64,000 bases of DNA, from positions 310,001 through 374,000 of the forward strand of contig JAXMGD010000003.1 in NCBI GenBank assembly GCA_046347475.1. Reading direction: 5' to 3'. The position numbers were made by a program, and so were the translations under genes. This document shows positions 1 through 10,785 of this stretch, one piece after another (the stretch's first letter is position 1; each line of letters opens with the position of its first letter). The notes beneath the pieces were generated by a model. The model was given only the letters and a program-made list of their open reading frames with translations. It made no database searches and was not told where the DNA came from. Source of the stretch: CAMCXE01 sp046347475 (GTDB lineage Bacteria > Pseudomonadota > Gammaproteobacteria > Pseudomonadales > Cellvibrionaceae).

Positions 1-263
1 TAGAGCATCCGCGCGGTTGAGTTCTTGGGTGCGGTGTTGCTGGGCTTTGATAATCAGCACGCCTTCGCGGGTGAGGCGTTTGTCGCTGATGGTGAGCAGG
101 CGCTCTTTTAGCTCTTCTGGTGGAGGGCAGGCGGCAATATCCAGCCCAGGTGGATGGCGCTGGAGACCTTATTCACGTTCTGGCCGCCGCTGCCCTGGGC
201 GCGCACGGCGGTCCATTCGATGCAGCTCATGGGCAAATAGAGTTTGGGGGTAATCCACAGCAT
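1..263 (-). pseudogene. arfB: Peptidyl-tRNA hydrolase ArfB (YaeJ), partial and frameshifted
   Basis: ArfB rescues stalled ribosomes by hydrolysing peptidyl-tRNA with a release-factor-like GGQ loop. Reading from an ATG at 263 on the minus strand gives MLWITPKLYLPMSCIEW, then RAQGSGGQNVNKVSSAIHL, which contains the GGQ motif of the family. After IHL the frame breaks. Five bases (142-146) lie where two codons are expected, and the following frame continues as DIAACPPPEELKERLLTISD and on to the window edge with typical ArfB sequence ending NRADAL. One base therefore appears to be missing around 142-146, either a real -1 mutation or a sequencing error. The C-terminal basic tail lies outside the window. 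The family assignment is firm; functional status is uncertain. Confidence 0.8.
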
Positions 264-911
264 AGGGGGGCGCTTCAGAGGCTTTTGCTCAGTGTGGCAG
301 CCGGTGGCGGATTAGGCGAGAGGGGTGATGTCCTTAAGCTCAGGAGCGCCTGGATCGTTAGTGGATGTAGGGGCACCCCTTGTGGGTGCCCGCAGCCGTA
401 AAAATCCTGCTGGCGCCTATAGGGCAACCGCAAGGGTTGCCCCTACGCCGCCTTGCACTATTTAAATTGGCCAATTCCAAGCGGTTTTGGTTTACCGCAA
501 ACCGATGGGGAATGAGTCTGCTACATTTATGTTCTTTATTGAAATCACAATGCTACATTTTAATGCGTTAATGACCGCGTGATTTCGGCCTTGCGGGGCC
601 GTGCCCTAAAGTGGCAATCACTGTGCGCTCTGTTGGTTTATTAATTTGCTTAATTTGTGTACAGATGCGCGCGCTGATAGTCAGCGGCTCCTGTGGGCGT
701 TTGTAATCCCATTGTGGCTGAGTTTATTCCAAGGCGGCCGCCGCGTTTTGGTGTTGCTTTTGCACTGATTTTTATTCGCCGCTGTGGCGGTGTTTATCGT
801 GCGTTTCATGTTTCGCCTTTTTTAAGGGCTTTTTGCTTAAGGCCTTTTTGTATAAGGGCTGGGGCCATAGCAGGTTATGGCATTAATTCACTTGGTTGGC
901 AGGCTAGATTT
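264..911. other. Intergenic region between arfB and malQ
   Basis: This stretch separates the divergent arfB and malQ genes. It holds a composite palindromic repeat (367-446, listed separately). From 447 to 911 no gene is supported. The malQ frame stays open upstream to 693, but the residues there (many Arg, Cys and Phe) do not resemble a 4-alpha-glucanotransferase N-terminus. No convincing promoter was picked out by eye. Confidence 0.5.
367..446. repeat. Composite palindromic repeat, copy 1 (REP/BIME-like)
   Basis: The outer ends are inverted repeats, GTAGGGGC (367-374) and GCCCCTAC (439-446). Inside are two hairpins: GGGCACCC/GGGTGCCC (371-378 with 384-391, loop CTTGT) and GGGCAACC/GGTTGCCC (422-429 with 435-442, loop GCAAG). 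The same architecture with different stem bases occurs at 17336-17551. Confidence 0.75.
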
Positions 912-3026
912 ATGGAGCATTTTGATAAGTTGTTTTACTGGCACGGTATTGCAGATTCCTATTACAACTATCGGGGCGATCTGGTTACGGTGCCCTTTGA
1001 GAACAAGCTCAATATCATCAATGCCATGGGGGTCGATACGTCCGACCCGGAAAAAACCGCCCAAAATGCCTATCAGCTGGATGTGGCACCCTGGCAGCAG
1101 TGGCTGCTGGATTTTGCCGTCAGCTACCAGGGCGCCGAGCAGGTGTTTTTCCTGCAAGTGGCTCCCAACGAACTCGCCCTGAGTTTTGACTATCAACTGA
1201 TGCAGGGTGATGTGTGTTTGGCGGCTGGCACCTTGGTGCCGCAGGATTTTGCCGAGGTGGGCGACTACGCCTTTGAAGGCGTGCGCTACAGCCGCCGGGC
1301 GATTTCGGTGCCCAACCTACCGCTGGGTTATCACAGCTTGAGCGTCAGCTGCGGCGGCGAAACCCAAACGGCCTGTTATGCCGTGGCGCCGTCCAAAGCC
1401 TATGTCAGCCCCGCCTTGCAAAACGGCGAGCGGGTGCTGGGCATTATTGTGCAGCTCTACACCCTCACCTCCAGCCGCAACTGGGGCATAGGCGATTTTA
1501 CCGACCTGGCGTTTTTGATCCGTAAGTCCGCCGCCCTGGGTGTGCAGATGATCGGCCTTAACCCCCTGCACGCGCTCTTGGAGCCGGTGGCGGATAACTG
1601 CAGCCCCTATAGCCCGTCGGATCGCCGCTTTAACAACCCGCTGTACATAGACCCAGAGCAGGAGAGCGATTTTCGCCTGGATATTAAAAATTTCGCCCAG
1701 GAGCTAGAGCTACTGCGCAAGGCCAGCAATGTGCCCTACGGGCCGCTGGCGAAGCTGAAATACGCCTGTTTTCGGCAGATGTTTGAGGTGTTTTGCCAGG
1801 TTGAATTGGGCAGTAACTCCCCCCGCGATCAGGCCTTCCAATTATTCGTAGAGACCCAGGGCGCCGCCCTGGAAGACTTTTGTATCTACCAAGTGGCTCA
1901 GGAACTTAACTTGGCGGCGCCTTGGGACGATGAGGAGGCCAAAGCGGCCTTTATCGCCGAGCACCGGCAAAAAGCACAGTTTCACGCCTATTTGCAGTGG
2001 CTGGCGGATAAACAACTGGCTGCCTGCCAACAGCTGGCCACATCTTTAGGTATGGGCCTGGGCTTGATGCGCGATTTGGCGGTGGGCGCCAATGGTTCCG
2101 GCAGCGAGGTGAGCAGCCATTTGGATCTCTTCTGCCGCGAGGCCGCCGTGGGTGCGCCGCCCGACCCTTTGGCCGAGCAGGGGCAAAACTGGGGCCTGCC
2201 GCCCATGGACCCCGCCAGCCTGCGCCTGTCGCGCTTTAGCCATTTTATTACCCTGTTGCGAACCAACATGGCCCACTGCGGCGCCCTGCGCATCGACCAC
2301 GCCATGAGCCTTCTGCGCCTCTGGTGGTGTCCGCCGGGCACCACCGCCGATCACGGCGCCTATGTGTATTACCCCTTTCATGAACTCATGGCGCTGCTCA
2401 AGCTGGAGAGCCATTTAAACCGCTGCATGGTGATCGGCGAGGACATGGGTGTGGTGCCGCCGGAGCTACGCCAGGCCTTGTACGACGGCGATATCTTCAC
2501 CAACAAGCTGTTTTATTTTGAGAAGGACCCGCAGGGCCAGTTTAAACACCCGGATCATTACGAGCCGCACTCCCTGGCCATGGTGACCAACCACGATGTG
2601 CCCACCCTCGCCGCCTGGTGGAATGGCCAGGATCTACTGCTGCGCCAGGCGCTCAAGCTCTACCCGCCGGAGGTGAACCTGGGCGACTTGCAGGCGGGCC
2701 GCCGCTATGAAAAATCTCAGCTACTCAACTGGCTGATCTTCTTAGGTTTTAGCCTGCCCGGCGACTTTGAGGCGGTGCTGGACGGGCCGCTGAGCTGGGA
2801 TCTGTGCGCGCTGATTCTCAAAGGCGCCAACCGCTGCCGCTCGCAGTTGTTTGTGGTGCAGCTGGAGGATTTGGAATTATTGGATACACCGGTGAATGTG
2901 CCGGGCACCTGTTTTGAGTACCCTAACTGGCAGCGCAAGCTGGCCAAACCTTTGGAAGCCGTTTTTGCTGATGCCCAGGTGGGCCAGCTACTGCGCGACT
3001 TAGTGGCCACACGGGCCGCATCCTAA
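912..3026 (+). CDS. malQ: 4-alpha-glucanotransferase (amylomaltase)
   Basis: MalQ transfers maltodextrin segments between glucan chains (GH77) in the cytoplasm and recycles short oligosaccharides released during glycogen turnover. The ATG at 912 (MEHFDKLFYWHGIADSY) gives 704 residues, close to the roughly 690-700 usual for the family. A longer in-frame reading from 693 adds unrelated residues. The catalytic blocks are visible: Asp in LRIDHAM (about residue 460), Glu in VIGEDMG (about 509) and Asp in TNHDVP (about 561). The N-terminal extension before the barrel is typical of the long MalQ type. It is first in the glycogen cluster, 31 bases before glgB by the preferred starts, so co-transcription is likely. 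Confidence 0.95.
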   Translation: MEHFDKLFYWHGIADSYYNYRGDLVTVPFENKLNIINAMGVDTSDPEKTAQNAYQLDVAPWQQWLLDFAVSYQGAEQVFFLQVAPNELALSFDYQLMQGDVCLAAGTLVPQDFAEVGDYAFEGVRYSRRAISVPNLPLGYHSLSVSCGGETQTACYAVAPSKAYVSPALQNGERVLGIIVQLYTLTSSRNWGIGDFTDLAFLIRKSAALGVQMIGLNPLHALLEPVADNCSPYSPSDRRFNNPLYIDPEQESDFRLDIKNFAQELELLRKASNVPYGPLAKLKYACFRQMFEVFCQVELGSNSPRDQAFQLFVETQGAALEDFCIYQVAQELNLAAPWDDEEAKAAFIAEHRQKAQFHAYLQWLADKQLAACQQLATSLGMGLGLMRDLAVGANGSGSEVSSHLDLFCREAAVGAPPDPLAEQGQNWGLPPMDPASLRLSRFSHFITLLRTNMAHCGALRIDHAMSLLRLWWCPPGTTADHGAYVYYPFHELMALLKLESHLNRCMVIGEDMGVVPPELRQALYDGDIFTNKLFYFEKDPQGQFKHPDHYEPHSLAMVTNHDVPTLAAWWNGQDLLLRQALKLYPPEVNLGDLQAGRRYEKSQLLNWLIFLGFSLPGDFEAVLDGPLSWDLCALILKGANRCRSQLFVVQLEDLELLDTPVNVPGTCFEYPNWQRKLAKPLEAVFADAQVGQLLRDLVATRAAS

Positions 3027-3057
3027 CGACACACCTGCTATGGGGAACCTATTTCAC

Positions 3058-5244
3058 ATGACGACAGCCGTCGCCACTTCTGCCGTTGAGGCATTAATTC
3101 ACGCCTATGCCGAGGATGTTTTTGCGCTTTTAGGCTTACATGAACGGCAGGGCCACTTTTACGTGACCTGTTTTTTACCGGGCGCCCTGCAGGTGGAGGT
3201 GGTAGACGATCATGAGCGCCCCCTCGGCGCCTTAAGTTGCCTGCACCCGGACGGGGTATTCGACGGCCCGGTAAATCTCACCAGCCGCGTGCCCTACAAG
3301 CTGCGCGTGCATTACGCCTCCGGTGTATACATCAAAGAAGACCCCTACCGCTTTGGCACCAGCCTTACACCGCTTGATTTATACCTGTTTGGCGAAGGCA
3401 CCCACGAACACCTCTACCGCTTTATGGGCGCCCATGTGATGAGCCAAGAAGGCGTCTGGGGCACCCGCTTTTGTGTGTGGGCACCCAATGCCTCGCGGGT
3501 GTCGGTGGTGGGCGACTTCAACTTCTGGGATGGCCGCCACCACATGATGCGCAAACACATCCCCAGCGGGGTGTGGGAGCTGTTCATCCCGGCGGTGAGC
3601 GCAGGCGCCCTCTACAAATTTGAAATCCGCAGCCGCGAAGGCGCGGTGCTGCCCCACAAGGCCGACCCCTATGGCTTTGCCGCTCAGCACCCGCCGGAGA
3701 CCGCCTCCAAGGTAGTCACCTCCGGGTTTGCCTGGAGCGATGACGCCTGGCGGCAGAGCCAAGCCCAGGGCAAAAGCCTGCAGCAGGCGCTGTCCATCTA
3801 TGAGGTGCATCTGGCCTCTTGGAAGCGCGTGCCGGAGGAGGGCAACCGCTACCTCACCTATAAGGAGCTGGCCCAGCAGCTGATTCCCTATGTGAAATCC
3901 TTAGGGTTTACCCACATACAGCTGATGCCCATCAGCGAATTTCCCTTTGACGGCTCCTGGGGCTACCAGCCCATTGGCCTGTTTGCACCCACCAGCCGGT
4001 TTGGCTCACCGGATGATTTTCGCTTCTTTGTGAACGCCTGCCACCAGGCGGATTTAGGTGTGTTGATCGACTGGGTGCCCGGCCACTTCCCCTCCGACGG
4101 CCATGGCCTGGCGCATTTTGACGGCACGCCGCTGTACGAACACGCCGACCACCGGCAGGGTTATCACCCGGATTGGAATACCTACATCTACAACTATGGC
4201 CGCTGCGAAGTAGCCAACTTCCTCTTCTGCAACGCGCTGTATTGGTTTGATGAGTTCCATGTGGACGGCCTGCGGGTGGATGCGGTGGCCTCCATGCTCT
4301 ACCTGGATTACTCGCGCAACGCCGGTGAGTGGATTCCCAACGCCTATGGCGGCCGCGAGAACCTAGAGGCCATCGACCTATTGCGGCGGGTCAACACTAA
4401 GGTCTACGAGCACTACCCCCATGCCCTGATGATCGCCGAGGAATCCACCGCTTGGCCCGGAGTGTCTCAGCCTGTTTACAACGGCGGCCTGGGTTTTGGC
4501 TACAAGTGGAATATGGGCTGGATGAACGACACCCTGCGCTACATGCACAAGGAGCCGGTACACCGCCAATTCCACCACCACGATATGACCTTCGGCTTGC
4601 TCTACGCCTTCAGCGAGAATTTTATTCTGCCCTTAAGCCACGATGAGGTGGTGCACGGCAAAGGCTCATTGCTGGACAAAATGCCCGGCGATGCCTGGCA
4701 GAAGTTCGCCAACCTGCGGGCCTATTTTGGCTACATGTGGACCCACCCCGGCAAAAAGCTGTTGTTTATGGGCGGTGAATTCGCCCAGGGGCGCGAGTGG
4801 AACCACGACTCAAGCCTGGACTGGCACCTTAAAGAACTCGAATGCCACAGCGGCATCAGCCGCCTGGTGGGGGATCTGAACCAGCTCTACCGCCAATACC
4901 CGGCCCTGCATTACAGCGATGCCCGCGCCGACGGCTTTGAATGGTTGGATGCCGACTCGGCCCATCTGTCGATCTTCGCTTATAGGCGCAAGGCTACCGA
5001 CCTGGCCCCGGCTGTGCTTGTGATCTGCAACTTTACGCCGGTGCTGCGGGAGGACTATCGCCTGGGCGTGAGCGAGGCGGGCTTTTACCGCGAGGTGCTC
5101 AACACAGACGCGGCCATTTACGGCGGCTGCGACCAGGGCAATGGCGGCGGGGTGCACTCTGCGGCCATGCCCCATCAGGGGCGGCCCCACTCCTTAACCC
5201 TGCGGGTGCCGCCGCTAGCAACGCTGGTGTTGAGTGTGGCCTAG
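3058..5244 (+). CDS. glgB: 1,4-alpha-glucan branching enzyme
   Basis: GlgB makes the alpha-1,6 branches of glycogen. Starting at ATG 3058 gives 728 residues, the same length as E. coli GlgB; an ATG at 3040 would add six residues. An N-terminal beta-sandwich is followed by a CBM48-type module (FCVWAPNASRVSVVGDFNFW) and a GH13 barrel. The catalytic nucleophile is Asp408 in LRVDAV, the acid/base is Glu461 in IAEESTAW, and the third carboxylate is Asp529 in LSHDEVVHGKG. Each sits a constant three positions from its E. coli counterpart. The gene lies between malQ and glgX in the same direction. Confidence 0.97.
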   Translation: MTTAVATSAVEALIHAYAEDVFALLGLHERQGHFYVTCFLPGALQVEVVDDHERPLGALSCLHPDGVFDGPVNLTSRVPYKLRVHYASGVYIKEDPYRFGTSLTPLDLYLFGEGTHEHLYRFMGAHVMSQEGVWGTRFCVWAPNASRVSVVGDFNFWDGRHHMMRKHIPSGVWELFIPAVSAGALYKFEIRSREGAVLPHKADPYGFAAQHPPETASKVVTSGFAWSDDAWRQSQAQGKSLQQALSIYEVHLASWKRVPEEGNRYLTYKELAQQLIPYVKSLGFTHIQLMPISEFPFDGSWGYQPIGLFAPTSRFGSPDDFRFFVNACHQADLGVLIDWVPGHFPSDGHGLAHFDGTPLYEHADHRQGYHPDWNTYIYNYGRCEVANFLFCNALYWFDEFHVDGLRVDAVASMLYLDYSRNAGEWIPNAYGGRENLEAIDLLRRVNTKVYEHYPHALMIAEESTAWPGVSQPVYNGGLGFGYKWNMGWMNDTLRYMHKEPVHRQFHHHDMTFGLLYAFSENFILPLSHDEVVHGKGSLLDKMPGDAWQKFANLRAYFGYMWTHPGKKLLFMGGEFAQGREWNHDSSLDWHLKELECHSGISRLVGDLNQLYRQYPALHYSDARADGFEWLDADSAHLSIFAYRRKATDLAPAVLVICNFTPVLREDYRLGVSEAGFYREVLNTDAAIYGGCDQGNGGGVHSAAMPHQGRPHSLTLRVPPLATLVLSVA

Positions 5245-5362
5245 GCGGTTGTTTAGCGGCTGTCTAGCTGGCGATCTAGGAGACGAGGTAAACCGCCCGG
5301 TGGGGCGGTGCAAACGGGCAGGGAGTGGCCAAGGTGAATATGCTCGGTGAGGTTGTGCGTGA

Positions 5363-7467
<2,105 letters not shown>

Positions 7468-7471
<4 letters not shown>

Positions 7472-8070
7472 AGCTTGGCTGCTGTGACGGGGCGTTTATC
7501 AAGAGGGTGGTGTGGCTGGGGCTAACGGCTGGGCTTTTGAGCACTGAGGCCCAGGCGCTGAGTGTGGTGCGCACGGAACCTGTTGCCTTGTCCAAAATGG
7601 AGCTGGGCATTCTTGAGGCCGTGGCCTGTAAAGATAACAACCCGGCCCAGGCGGCGGAGATTAAAGCGGAGGTGGACCTTGATTACCGCAAAGCCAAAAC
7701 GGCGGTGGTGCGGTGTAAGACCCAGCAGGAATTTATGGGCCGCCCAGCCTTTAAGGTTGTCTACTGCGGTACGGCGGGTGAGCGCTGGGAGTGCAGGCCT
7801 GGCCCCTTGTTAGTTGAGGCGCCATTGCAGGGCCGGCAGGTGAAACTCTATTTAATGGGCCTGGGGCCCCAGGAGGCGTTTGAGGCTGTGTCTAAGGTGA
7901 TTGGTTTGCAGTTTCAGGGTTATTTTCTGGACAAAATCGTCGGTGAGTTTTGCGATGTTTCGAAAAATAAATTCCCAGCCGAAATTGAATTTAACTGCGA
8001 TGGGGGAAAATTTGTCACCTCAAAATACTGCCTGGATAGCCATTGCCCAAGGATACTATCGGTTAATTAA
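7468..8070 (+). CDS. Exported hypothetical protein in the glycogen cluster
   Basis: A protein of about 200 residues that I do not recognise. The ATG at 7468 overlaps the glgX stop. An in-frame start at 7459 would add three residues. The N-terminus looks like a signal peptide: a basic start, hydrophobic VVWLGLTAGLLS, and cleavage likely after TEAQA. The mature part has about nine cysteines, which suggests disulfides in the periplasm. Sequence includes KTQQEFMGRPAFKVVYCG and ends in paired-Cys segments (FNCDGGKF, YCLDSHCP). An exported protein translationally coupled to a cytoplasmic debranching enzyme is unexpected. The position may be chance, or may link carbohydrate status to the envelope. 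Function unknown. Confidence 0.75.
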
Positions 8071-8095
8071 CGGGATGCTTTCGGTTAATTAACGG
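8059..8095. promoter_or_regulatory. Two 15-bp direct repeats with palindromic core upstream of glgP
   Basis: TCGGTTAATTAACGG occurs at 8059-8073 and again at 8081-8095. The starts are 22 bases apart, about two helical turns. Each copy contains the palindrome GTTAATTAAC. The first copy overlaps the stop codon of the preceding gene, and the pair lies about 100 bases before glgP. This fits a pair of regulator sites on one face of the helix; the regulator is unknown. Confidence 0.4.
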
Positions 8096-8197
8096 CTAAA
8101 AAAGAAATACAGAAATATGCAAAAACGGTAGCGATACATACGTAATGCTGGGCTTGGCCCTGACGTTGTCTAACTCTTAAATAGCTAGGGATTCCCT

Positions 8198-10648
8198 ATG
8201 AAGTCGAAAAAAACCGCATTTACCCTCGGCATTGATGCCAAAAGCTTGGCTACGGATGTAGACCGCCACTACAACTTTTCCTTAGGCCGCTGCGACGACG
8301 CGCCGGTCTCCAACTATGTTCACCACGCCCTGAGCTTAAGCGTGCGCGACCGCTTGATGGAGCGCTGGCGCAAATCCCGCGAGCAGGAGCAGCTCACCAA
8401 ACCTAAGCGGGTGTTTTACCTGTCCCTAGAATTTTTATTGGGCCGCACCCTCAGTAACGCCATTAAAAATCTCAATATGGAGCCGAGCGCTCGGGAGGCC
8501 CTGCATGAGCTGGGCATGACCTTAGAAGACGTGCGCGAGAACGAACTGGATGCGGGCCTGGGCAACGGCGGCTTGGGCCGCTTAGCCGCCTGTTTTTTAG
8601 ATAGCTGCGCCAGCCTGCAACTGCCGGTCACCGGCTACGGCATTCGCTATGAATACGGCATGTTCCACCAGCGCATCGAGCAGGGCGTGCAGGTGGAATA
8701 CCCCGACCACTGGCTGCGCGATGGCAACCCCTGGGAAGTGGAGCGGCCCGATCTCACCCGGCGGGTGAAGTTTTACGGCTACACAGATTTTTACTACAAC
8801 GCCGACGGCAAAAAATGCGCGCGCTGGAGCGGCACCGCCGATGTACTGGCCGTGCCCTACGACATGCCCATCCCTGGCTACCAAAACGACACAGTCAACA
8901 CCCTGCGCCTGTGGAAGGCGGCGGCCACCGATGAATTTAACCTGGGGGAATTTAACGCCGGTGACTACACCGAAGCGGTGGCCAGTAAAAACCAGGCCGA
9001 ACAGATCACCATGGTGCTCTACCCCAATGACGCCAGCGAAAACGGCAAAGAGCTGCGCCTGCGCCAACAATACTTTTTAGCCTCAGCGAGTTTGCAGGAT
9101 GTGCTGGCCGATTGGCAGCGGGACCAGGGCCTCAACATGGCAGGGTTTGCCGATAAACATTGCTTCCAGCTCAACGACACCCACCCGACCCTCGCTGTCG
9201 CTGAGCTGATGCGCCTGTTATTGGATGAGTGCAACCTGGAGTGGGTAGACGCCTGGGCCATCACCAGCCGCTGCATGGCCTACACCAACCACACCCTACT
9301 GCCCGAAGCCCTGGAGCGCTGGCCGGTGCGTATGCTCAAAGACCTGCTGCCGCGCTTGCTCGACATCATCTATGAAATCAACGCGCGCTTTTTGGCCGAA
9401 GTGGCCCTGCGCTGGCCCGGCGATGTGGCCCGCCAAGCGCGCATGTCGCTGATTGAAGAGGGGCCAGACCCCCATGTGCGCATGGCCTACTTAGCCATTG
9501 TCGGCAGCTTCTCGGTCAATGGTGTGGCGGCCCTGCACTCGGACCTTTTACAGCGGGAACTCTTCAAAGACTTCTTTGAACTCTGGCCTCACAAATTCAA
9601 CAACAAAACCAACGGCGTGACGCCGCGCCGCTGGCTGGCCCACTGCAACACGCCGTTGAGCAACCTGATCACCCAGGCCATAGGCCCCAAGTGGATCAGC
9701 GATTTAAGCGAGTTATCAGGCCTTAAAAAATTTGCCGACGACCGCGAGTTCGCCCGCCAGTGGTTCGATATTAAACAAGCCAACAAGGCCGCTTTGGCCC
9801 GCATGATCAGCGACAGCGCCGGGGTGAATTTCTCGGTGGACTCTCTGTTTGATGTGCAGGTGAAACGCATCCACGAATACAAGCGCCAGCTGCTCAATGT
9901 TCTGCATGTGATCCACCTGTACGATCGCATCAAACGCGGCGATACCGCCCGTATGAAGCCTCGCTCGGTAATCATCGGTGGCAAGGCAGCGCCGGGTTAT
10001 TTCCTCGCCAAACTGATTATCAAACTGGTGAATAACGTGGCCGCCGTGGTGAACAACGACCCGGCCGTAACGCCTCTGCTGCAGGTGGTATTTGTGCCCA
10101 ACTACCGGGTGTCCGCCATGGAAGTTATCTGCCCCGGCACCGACCTGTCCGAGCAAATCTCCACCGCCGGTAAAGAGGCCTCCGGCACCGGCAACATGAA
10201 ATTTATGATGAACGGCGCCATCACCATAGGCACCTACGACGGCGCCAATATCGAGATTTTAGAGGCCGCAGGGGCTGAAAACTTCTTCCTGTTTGGCCTG
10301 CGGGTGGAGGACATACCCGCCTACCGCGCAATGCACAGCCCCAACGTCATCATCGATAACGATGGCGACTTAAAACGGGTCATGCATTTGCTGGAGGCGG
10401 GCCATTTCAACCTGTTCGAGCCCAACCTGTTTGATCCCATAGTCAACGCCATCCGTAACGAGTACGACCCCTGGATGGTGGCGGCGGACTTCCGCTCCTA
10501 CATAGATACCCAGCAAAAAGCCATCGAGACCTACCAAGATCGCGATGCCTGGACCCGCATGAGTATCCTCAACACCGCCGCCAGCGGCGTGTTCTCCAGC
10601 GATCGCACCATCGCCGAATACGCCCGCGAGATTTGGCAGATAATGTAG
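8198..10648 (+). CDS. glgP: Glycogen phosphorylase
   Basis: GlgP releases glucose-1-phosphate from glycogen non-reducing ends using pyridoxal phosphate (GT35). The 816-residue length matches the family (E. coli GlgP 815). The PLP-binding lysine is Lys668 in the signature EASGTGNMKFMMNGA, followed by GTYDGANIEI. The N-terminal block FYLSLEFLLGRTLSNAI and LDAGLGNGGLGRLAACFLDS are also typical. The start ATG at 8198 gives MKSKKTAFTLG. A 127-base gap to the preceding gene contains the paired TCGGTTAATTAACGG sites, so glgP may have its own promoter. Confidence 0.97.
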   Translation: MKSKKTAFTLGIDAKSLATDVDRHYNFSLGRCDDAPVSNYVHHALSLSVRDRLMERWRKSREQEQLTKPKRVFYLSLEFLLGRTLSNAIKNLNMEPSAREALHELGMTLEDVRENELDAGLGNGGLGRLAACFLDSCASLQLPVTGYGIRYEYGMFHQRIEQGVQVEYPDHWLRDGNPWEVERPDLTRRVKFYGYTDFYYNADGKKCARWSGTADVLAVPYDMPIPGYQNDTVNTLRLWKAAATDEFNLGEFNAGDYTEAVASKNQAEQITMVLYPNDASENGKELRLRQQYFLASASLQDVLADWQRDQGLNMAGFADKHCFQLNDTHPTLAVAELMRLLLDECNLEWVDAWAITSRCMAYTNHTLLPEALERWPVRMLKDLLPRLLDIIYEINARFLAEVALRWPGDVARQARMSLIEEGPDPHVRMAYLAIVGSFSVNGVAALHSDLLQRELFKDFFELWPHKFNNKTNGVTPRRWLAHCNTPLSNLITQAIGPKWISDLSELSGLKKFADDREFARQWFDIKQANKAALARMISDSAGVNFSVDSLFDVQVKRIHEYKRQLLNVLHVIHLYDRIKRGDTARMKPRSVIIGGKAAPGYFLAKLIIKLVNNVAAVVNNDPAVTPLLQVVFVPNYRVSAMEVICPGTDLSEQISTAGKEASGTGNMKFMMNGAITIGTYDGANIEILEAAGAENFFLFGLRVEDIPAYRAMHSPNVIIDNDGDLKRVMHLLEAGHFNLFEPNLFDPIVNAIRNEYDPWMVAADFRSYIDTQQKAIETYQDRDAWTRMSILNTAASGVFSSDRTIAEYAREIWQIM

Positions 10649-10662
10649 CGCGCGGCTTCCCA

Positions 10663-10697
10663 CCCTTAGCGCCACTGGGTAACAATGGCGCTAAGGG
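10663..10697. terminator. Stem-loop after glgP
   Basis: CCCTTAGCGCCA (10663-10674) pairs perfectly with TGGCGCTAAGGG (10686-10697) across an 11-base loop. No T-run follows on either strand, so this is not a canonical intrinsic terminator. It may instead stabilise the glgP end of the mRNA or partly attenuate glgC. Confidence 0.5.
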
Positions 10698-10785
10698 GGT
10701 GTTGATGTATCGGCCCAGCTGCAAGCCCCTGGGCCGCCCCAACCCTTGATGACACCAATAACAATTTCACTCTACTGGAGACTCC

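Noticed and set aside
17..571. Plus-strand open frames over 17-571
   Set aside because: They are antisense to arfB or cross the palindromic repeat, and the products (Arg/Ser-rich) match nothing. The arfB reading on the minus strand explains the region.
693..911. Longer malQ N-terminus from 693
   Set aside because: The extra 73 residues do not resemble the family and the ATG at 912 gives the expected length.
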